This document shows, one piece after another, positions 58,358 to 64,000 of a stretch of 64,000 nucleotides of DNA. The stretch's first letter is position 1. Each line of letters opens with the position of its first letter. The stretch is from Sphingomonas caeni (GTDB taxonomy: Bacteria > Pseudomonadota > Alphaproteobacteria > Sphingomonadales > Sphingomonadaceae). Made by a program: the position numbers and the translations under genes. The stretch spans positions 1-64,000 of the forward strand of contig NZ_JAPDOK010000013.1 in assembly GCF_026013415.1 (NCBI RefSeq), read 5' to 3'. The notes under the pieces are model-generated. The model saw only the letters and a list, made by a program, of their open reading frames with translations. It did no database searches and was not told the origin of the DNA.

Positions 58358-61351
58358 GTGGATACCGAAGGAATCGCGGAGCGCCGTCCGGATCCGGGCT
58401 GCTCGCTGGCACGGCCCATCGCCCGGCGAACATTGCTGGGCGGCGTTGCCGCATTTGCCGCCGCGCCGGCACTGTCGGGCATGGCCGCCGAACCCGGCCT
58501 GCCGCTTCCGACAGGACTCGATGCGAACGGCCATTTCCGTGCCGTTGCGCTGCCGCCGAGCGGCTTCGCCTATGCGCGGCTGCGCGAGGGCGTGCAGTTG
58601 CGGGTCAACGGCGTTTCGAAGAACCTGATCTTCCACGCGCCCGACACGGTGCGCGTGAACACGACGCTGGGCGAAAATTATTGGGCGGCTGCCAGTCTCG
58701 TCGTCACCGCCCGGCCGCAGGCGGTGCCATTCTCGATCAGCGAGACGCCGGCGACGCTGACGATCGTCGGCGAAAAACTCCGGATCGAGATCGACAAGGC
58801 CAGCGGCGCGCTTCGCTTCCTCGACTCCCGGGGGCGACTGTATACGAGCGAAAAGGCCGACGCCCCGCAGGCTCTCAAGAAAGTCCTGATCTCGGCCGCG
58901 CCGACCTACGAAGCGCAAAACACGCTGACCCTTCAACCCGACGAGGCGATCTACGGTTTCGGCTTTACCGCCGACGACAAGAGCAACCGGCGCGGCAAGG
59001 ATCTGCTCCTGGTCCAGACCAATGTCGGGATCATCATTCCCGTGATGATGTCTTCGCGCCGGTACGGCGTCATGTGGGACACCTATTCGCAGATGCGGTT
59101 CAAGGACGGTCTCGAGGGAGCGTCATTATGGGCCGAAAGCGCGCCTGGCGGCAGTGACTATTATTTCATGGCCGGCGAGACGCCCGACGATGTCGTCCGC
59201 GCCTATCGCGCGCTCACCGGTCCCGCTCCCATGTATCCGAAACAGGCTTTCGGCCTGTTCATGAGCAAGGAGCGCTACCAGACGCAGGGCCGGCTCGTGG
59301 AGGTCGCGCAAACCTTCCGCGCGGAACGCTTCCCGCTCGATTACATCGTCCAGGACTGGCAATATTGGGGCAGCGACAAGGACGGCAGCTGGAGCGGGAT
59401 GATCTGGGACCCGGTTCGCTTTCCCGACCCGGAGGGCATGATCCGGCAAGTCCACGGCCTAGGCCTGAAGCTGATGGTCTCGATCTGGCCGTCGATCGGC
59501 AATGACACGGCCCTTGCGCGCGAGTTGGACGCCCACGGCCTGCGCTTCGAACCGCTGCACTGGATTTCCAGGCACGCCCGCGTCTACGACGCCTACAGCC
59601 CGCTCGGGCGCCGCATCTATTTCAAGCACGTCAAGTCGGGACTGCTCGACAAGGGCGTCGATGCGCTGTGGATGGACGGCACCGAAATCGAAGTCAGCAG
59701 CGCGATGTGGAACGCCGCCGACAATGTCCGCGACACCAAGGCGCTGGGCTCGAACGCGCTGGGCGACTTCACCCGCTATCTCAATCCCTATTCCCTGATG
59801 ACGACGCTGGGCACGTATGAGGGACAGCGCGCGACGAGCGACAAGCGCGTCTTCACCCTGACCCGCTCCGCCTGGGCCGGGGCTCAGCGCACCGCGGCGG
59901 CTTCGTGGAGCGGCGACGTTTTCGCGAGTTGGAAGACGTTCCAGCAGCAGGTTTCCGGCGGCGTCAACGTGACCGTCACCGGCAATCCCTACTGGACCCA
60001 TGACACGGGCGGCTTCTTCGTCTCGGCTTTCCCGGGCGGCGAAAAGAATCCCGCATGGCGCGAATTGTTCGCCCGCTGGCTCCAGTTTTCCGCCTTCAGC
60101 CCCCTCATGCGGATCCACGGCACCGACGTCGAGCGCGAGCCCTATATTTTCAAGACGCTCGACCCGCAGGTTTACGACTCGCTGCTCAACAGCGTTCACC
60201 TGCGTTACCGGCTGCTTCCCTATATCTACTCGCTGAGCTGGAAGGTCACCTCCGACGGCTACACCTTGATGCGGCCGCTGATGATGGATTTCCCGGACGA
60301 CCGCGCGACCGACACCATCGACGACAGCTTCATGTTCGGGCCCGCCTTCCTGGTCCAACCCGTTACGCGGGCCATGTACCATGTCGAGCCGCCGCCGCCG
60401 CAAACTGTTTCATCCGAGTTCCTGCGCACGGCGGACGGCCAACCGGGACTGGCGGCGCAATATTACGAGGGAGTCAATTTCGAGACGCCGAAGGGCCAGG
60501 TGGTCGATGCTAAAATCGATCATACATGGCCTGACCCTCCGCTTGCGGACATTCCCGCCGGCCTTTCCAGCCTGAACAATTTCTCGGTGCGGTGGCAGGG
60601 ATTCCTCATCGCGCCCGAGGATGGCGAGTATGAATTGGGTCTCAGCGGCAATGATGGTTTCCGGCTGATCGTCGGCGGCCAGACCCGCATCGAAGCGTGG
60701 TCGAATGGTGCGGAGCGGTACCGATCCACGATCCAGCGGTTTCGCAAGGGGCAGCGCGTGCCGATCGCGATCGAGTTCTTCCAGGCGAGCGGCAACCGCA
60801 GTCTTCGTTTCGGATGGCGCCTGCCGAGCGAACGCGCGGCGCTCAGCGCGACGGAGCCAAGCGTCGACCTCGATATGGAAACCTACCTCCCCGCAGGATC
60901 GGACTGGTACGATTTCTGGACCAACGAACGCTTCCACGGTGGCCGGCGGGTGTCGCGCCGAACGCCGCTCGACATCCTGCCGCTCTATATCCGTGCGGGA
61001 TCGATCGTCCCAATGGGCCCGATTGTCCAATATGCAACCGAGGCTCCCGACGCGCCCTACGAGATCCGCATCTATCCTGGCGCGCATGCGCGTTTCACGA
61101 TCTACGAGGACGACAACGAGACCTACGCCTATGAAAAGGGCCAGCGCGCCACCTATGATCTGGTCTGGAATGATGAAGCGCGCACGCTGACTATCGGAGC
61201 GCGCCGGGGTTCGTTCCCAGGCATGGTGCGGCAACGCCAGTTGAATCTGGCGTTGATGAGCGCCGACAATGCCACGGGCATGGCGCCGTCGGCGGTTACG
61301 AGGGCGGCTACTTATAGCGGCAGGGCAATCACGGTTTCATTTGCCTCATGA
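58358..61351 (+). CDS. GH31 alpha-glycosidase with PA14 domain (alpha-xylosidase-like)
   Basis: A 997-residue GH31 enzyme. After a twin-arginine-like signal (IARRTLLGGVAAFAAAPAL) come the N-terminal sandwich, the barrel with nucleophile D440 in WMD440GTEIE and acid/base D520 in WSGD520VFASW, and the C-terminal sandwiches. A PA14 domain (about 690-825: LAAQYYEGVNFE, PEDGEYELGLSGNDGFRLIV) is inserted in the proximal C-terminal region, before YLPAGSDWYDFWT. PA14-bearing GH31 enzymes include xyloglucan alpha-xylosidases. Start GTG 58358 follows GGGAGAGAG. The gene is divergent from GH5. Confidence 0.92.
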   Translation: MDTEGIAERRPDPGCSLARPIARRTLLGGVAAFAAAPALSGMAAEPGLPLPTGLDANGHFRAVALPPSGFAYARLREGVQLRVNGVSKNLIFHAPDTVRVNTTLGENYWAAASLVVTARPQAVPFSISETPATLTIVGEKLRIEIDKASGALRFLDSRGRLYTSEKADAPQALKKVLISAAPTYEAQNTLTLQPDEAIYGFGFTADDKSNRRGKDLLLVQTNVGIIIPVMMSSRRYGVMWDTYSQMRFKDGLEGASLWAESAPGGSDYYFMAGETPDDVVRAYRALTGPAPMYPKQAFGLFMSKERYQTQGRLVEVAQTFRAERFPLDYIVQDWQYWGSDKDGSWSGMIWDPVRFPDPEGMIRQVHGLGLKLMVSIWPSIGNDTALARELDAHGLRFEPLHWISRHARVYDAYSPLGRRIYFKHVKSGLLDKGVDALWMDGTEIEVSSAMWNAADNVRDTKALGSNALGDFTRYLNPYSLMTTLGTYEGQRATSDKRVFTLTRSAWAGAQRTAAASWSGDVFASWKTFQQQVSGGVNVTVTGNPYWTHDTGGFFVSAFPGGEKNPAWRELFARWLQFSAFSPLMRIHGTDVEREPYIFKTLDPQVYDSLLNSVHLRYRLLPYIYSLSWKVTSDGYTLMRPLMMDFPDDRATDTIDDSFMFGPAFLVQPVTRAMYHVEPPPPQTVSSEFLRTADGQPGLAAQYYEGVNFETPKGQVVDAKIDHTWPDPPLADIPAGLSSLNNFSVRWQGFLIAPEDGEYELGLSGNDGFRLIVGGQTRIEAWSNGAERYRSTIQRFRKGQRVPIAIEFFQASGNRSLRFGWRLPSERAALSATEPSVDLDMETYLPAGSDWYDFWTNERFHGGRRVSRRTPLDILPLYIRAGSIVPMGPIVQYATEAPDAPYEIRIYPGAHARFTIYEDDNETYAYEKGQRATYDLVWNDEARTLTIGARRGSFPGMVRQRQLNLALMSADNATGMAPSAVTRAATYSGRAITVSFAS

Positions 61352-61503
61352 ACGCGAGCGCCCGTCTTCGCGCAACGCGTCGCGAGTCATTCGGCTTCGC
61401 GACATCGTAAAGGAGCGAGCGAAGACTGCAGAGATAACCGCGGCCTCCTCGTCTACGTAACAATCCCGATTCCGATTGCTGCCTGCCTTGCGAAAACGGC
61501 TGC

Positions 61504-61872
61504 ATGACTTGGCACATGATCCGCTTCGATCTCGCGCGTTCGTCCGAATTTCCCGAGGGCTCGCGCGAGCATTCCTATCTCCTGCGCGCGCCTCTCGATG
61601 CGCGCCAAATCGTCGATCTCGCCGCGCTGCGTGCTGCCCCCGAGCGTGCGGAGGTGCTGCGTTCCTGGCCAGACGAGCCAGACATGCGTGGCTACCTCGT
61701 CCACAAGCGCAAGGGCTGGGTCTTCTCCTACGGGCCGGGCGATGCCGACGACGAGCCTCTGTTCCACCTCGAGGCGCATCCCTTGCGCGTTGGCGAGTAT
61801 GTGACTGTCATCGAGCGCGACGGCACCCCGCTCGCGTTCCTGGTGTCTCTCTGCGAACCGCTTACGGCCTGA
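61504..61872 (+). CDS. conserved-looking hypothetical protein
   Basis: A 122-residue soluble protein without signal peptide or cysteine clusters (a single Cys near the C-terminus). It has a patterned core (FSYGPGDADDEPLFHLEAHPLRVGEYVTVIERDGTPLAFLVS) that reads like a small beta-rich fold. Start ATG 61504, or ATG 61516 giving MIRFDLARS. It converges with the P-type ATPase gene, 9 bp apart, and is not obviously part of the carbohydrate cluster. No function is proposed. Confidence 0.7.
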   Translation: MTWHMIRFDLARSSEFPEGSREHSYLLRAPLDARQIVDLAALRAAPERAEVLRSWPDEPDMRGYLVHKRKGWVFSYGPGDADDEPLFHLEAHPLRVGEYVTVIERDGTPLAFLVSLCEPLTA

Positions 61873-61881
61873 CAAGGCGGC

Positions 61882-64000
61882 TCACCCTGCCCAGCGGGTC
61901 CGCCAGCGCCGTTTGAGTATTTCCAGCAGGAGAAGAACCAAGGCTCCGGAAAGCGCAACGGCGACGCTCTGCGCGGGCGCGATCGGCGCCAGCCGCAGCA
62001 GGCCGCTCACCGGCGGCGCGAATTGCGCGAGGCCGAATACAAACAGAATAGTCGCCACCACCGCGACAAGGGCCCGGTTGGGGCGCAGCAATGCGCTGGC
62101 GACCGACGCCGAGAAGGAGCGATTGGCGAGCACGAGGCTGAGGATCACCGCCACAAGCGCGAAAAAGGCGACCGCGCGAAGCTGGGATTCAACCACGCCG
62201 CTATTCACGCTCCAGAGCAGCACCGCACTTATCGCCGCCAGCGCGGCCGCGCCCTGAACGCCGAACCATAGCATCAACCGGCGCGGCAGCAGCCCACTAT
62301 TGGGCGCGCGCGGTGAGCGACGCATGACATCCCTCTCCTCGCGCTCGGCTTCGAACACGAGCGAGCAGACCGGGTCGATGATCATCTCCAGCAAGGCGAT
62401 ATGGACCGGCGCAAGCAGAATCGGCAGCCCGAACAGAAGCGGCATCAGCGCGAGCCCGGCAATCGGCATATGGACCGCGACGATGAAGCCCATCGCCTTG
62501 CGCAGATTGTCGTAGATCCGTCGTCCCACGCGGATCGAGGTGACGATCGATCCGAAATCGTCGTCGAGCAGTACGATCGACGCGGCCTCGCGCGCAACGT
62601 CGGTGCCGCGCGCGCCCATCGCGATGCCGATATCCGCCGCCTTGAGCGAGGGCGCGTCGTTGACGCCGTCGCCGGTCATCCCGACGATCTCGCCTGCAGC
62701 CTGGAGCGCCTGGACGATGCGCAGCTTTTGTTCGGGCATGATCCGCGCGAAGATCGTGATTTCGCGCACGCGTCGCGCCAGCTCCGCATCGTCCATTTGC
62801 ACGAGCTGGGCGCCGGTAACCACCTCCCCTTCGGCGATCCCGGCCTCCCGCGCGATCGCCCGCGCCGTTTCGGGATAGTCGCCGGTGATCATCACCACGC
62901 GAATCCCAGCGCTGCGGCACTGGCGTACCGCCTCGGGAACGGCGGCGCGCAACGGATCCTGCAGCCCGACGAGCCCGCGATAGGCGAAGTCGAACCCGCG
63001 CTGGCTGCTCGGAAACGCGGCTCCCCGCCAGCGCGCCTCGGCGACAGCAAGCACGCGCAGGCCCCCAGCCGCCATTTCGTCCACCGCCGCGTCCATCGCG
63101 GCACGCTCGGCGAGGTCCAGGCCGCACAGTTCGGCGATAGTCTCCGGAGCCCCCTTCGAGGCGATGACATGCTCGTCATCCCCGGCGCCGGTGTCCCAGA
63201 TCTGCGATACTGCGAGCAGCTCCGGCGCGAGGGGATAATGATGGCGCAGGCCCCAATCGGTCCGGCGGCGCTGCGAGGCTTCGGCCTGATCGCTGCCGCG
63301 GCCGACATTGTGGAAGGCGACCTCCATCGGATCGAAAGGCTGCGGTGCGCTGGCGAGAACGCCAAGCTCGGCGAGCTGCCAGAACTCGTCCGGCAGCGCG
63401 GCGGCACCGTCATGTTCGAGGAGACGCCCATCGGGGAGGCGAAGCTGCAAGACCGTCATCCGGTTCTCGGTCAGCGTTCCGGTCTTGTCCGTGCACAGCA
63501 CCGTTGCCGAGCCCAAAGTCTCGATCGCCGAGGCTCGCCGGGCCAGCACGCGCACCCGCGACATGCGCATCGCTCCCATCGCCATGAACACCGCAAGCAC
63601 GACTGGAAACTCCTCGGGAAGCATCGACATGCCGAGCGCGATCCCGGCGAGCGCGGCGTCGAGCCAGCTGCCGCGCAACAGGCCGTAGAGCAGCACCGCG
63701 AAGGCGCTGACCAAAGCGCCGGCCACCGCGAACACAAGCACCAGCCTGCGCGTCTGGTTGCGGAGATGCGGCGATTGGGTCTCGAGCGTCGAAAGCGACT
63801 GGCCGATGCGCCCGATCTCGCTCCGCGCGCCGGTCGCGGCGACCCGGCACAGTCCGCTTCCCGCCACCACCAGCGTACCCGAAAAGACATAGGCGAGGCC
63901 GTCGCCTCCGGGCCTGGGAAGCGCATCGCCGCCGCCTTCGCCGCGCACCGCCTTGCCGACCGGCGCACTTTCGCCGGTCAGGAGGGATTCGTCGAGATGA
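61882..64000 (-). CDS. P-type cation-transporting ATPase, C-terminal part (5' end beyond window)
   Basis: Partial P2-like ATPase; the frame continues past the right edge (DESLLTGESAPV is at the boundary). It has two membrane helices after the TGES loop, PEEFPVVLAVF in the transport helix, the phosphorylation site in CTDKTGTLTENR, the TGDGVND hinge, and about six C-terminal membrane helices. The PEEFP motif and long C-terminal membrane part point to a Ca/Mg/other light-cation exporter rather than a copper pump. No heavy-metal CPC motif is seen. Substrate not determined. It converges with the small hypothetical gene. Confidence 0.92.
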   Translation of the reverse strand, partial: HLDESLLTGESAPVGKAVRGEGGGDALPRPGGDGLAYVFSGTLVVAGSGLCRVAATGARSEIGRIGQSLSTLETQSPHLRNQTRRLVLVFAVAGALVSAFAVLLYGLLRGSWLDAALAGIALGMSMLPEEFPVVLAVFMAMGAMRMSRVRVLARRASAIETLGSATVLCTDKTGTLTENRMTVLQLRLPDGRLLEHDGAAALPDEFWQLAELGVLASAPQPFDPMEVAFHNVGRGSDQAEASQRRRTDWGLRHHYPLAPELLAVSQIWDTGAGDDEHVIASKGAPETIAELCGLDLAERAAMDAAVDEMAAGGLRVLAVAEARWRGAAFPSSQRGFDFAYRGLVGLQDPLRAAVPEAVRQCRSAGIRVVMITGDYPETARAIAREAGIAEGEVVTGAQLVQMDDAELARRVREITIFARIMPEQKLRIVQALQAAGEIVGMTGDGVNDAPSLKAADIGIAMGARGTDVAREAASIVLLDDDFGSIVTSIRVGRRIYDNLRKAMGFIVAVHMPIAGLALMPLLFGLPILLAPVHIALLEMIIDPVCSLVFEAEREERDVMRRSPRAPNSGLLPRRLMLWFGVQGAAALAAISAVLLWSVNSGVVESQLRAVAFFALVAVILSLVLANRSFSASVASALLRPNRALVAVVATILFVFGLAQFAPPVSGLLRLAPIAPAQSVAVALSGALVLLLLEILKRRWRTRWAG

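Noticed and set aside
1..64000. Mobile elements, tRNA-linked att sites, rRNA, tRNA and CRISPR arrays
   Set aside because: No transposase or integrase frames, no tRNA-like cloverleaf, and no spaced direct repeats were found, so no island boundary can be drawn.

Overview
The window looks like chromosomal DNA of a plant-polymer-degrading alphaproteobacterium, most likely a sphingomonad. The reasons are high GC throughout, Caulobacter/Sphingomonas-type TonB-dependent receptors, tryptophan-halogenase-like genes inside a carbohydrate receptor operon, and a D-mannonate dehydratase carrying the active-site set known from Novosphingobium. No rRNA, tRNA, transposase, integrase or CRISPR array was seen.

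Left part (187-9479, + strand): a complete high-affinity cbb3 oxidase operon, ccoN-ccoO-ccoQ-ccoP-ccoG-ccoH-ccoI-ccoS, followed by hemN and a small Cys-containing protein. Almost every junction overlaps by a few bases, so this is one tightly coupled microaerobic respiration unit.

Middle (9493-61351): about 52 kb of carbohydrate genes, with 14 glycoside hydrolases of 11 families plus one esterase-like hydrolase, three TonB-dependent receptors and seven regulatory genes. Block A (21243 down to 9493, - strand) runs receptor, two flavin halogenase-like proteins, LacI, GH39, GH43, GH62 and suits arabinoxylan. Divergent from it are a LytS-type kinase and a LytTR regulator, then a GntR regulator and a zinc alcohol dehydrogenase. 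Block B (36680 down to 26006, - strand) runs IclR, GH31, GH29, GH2, GH29, GH97 and suits fucosylated and galactosylated side chains; a GH35 beta-galactosidase diverges from IclR. Block C is a receptor and a LacI gene (39209-43567, + strand). Block D is a receptor (- strand) divergent from a GntR regulator and ManD (43782-49287). Block E (58086 down to 49422, - strand) runs GH5 lipoprotein, esterase, GH27, a possible small lipoprotein, GH2, GH42, and diverges from a GH31 enzyme with a PA14 domain. Together the enzymes could strip arabinose, xylose, galactose and fucose from hemicelluloses such as arabinoxylan, (fuco)galacto-xyloglucan or arabinogalactan. No inner-membrane sugar transporter is present.

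Right edge (61504-64000): a small conserved-looking protein and, convergent with it, the C-terminal two thirds or so of a P-type cation ATPase that runs off the window.

Several intergenic regions hold clear palindromes that look like operators: a 12-6-12 inverted repeat before the block A receptor, two identical-arm IclR-type sites before GH35, two LacI-type sites before the block C receptor, and a perfect 14-bp LacI-type palindrome between GH5 and the PA14 GH31. Two convincing intrinsic terminators follow the block C and block D receptors.
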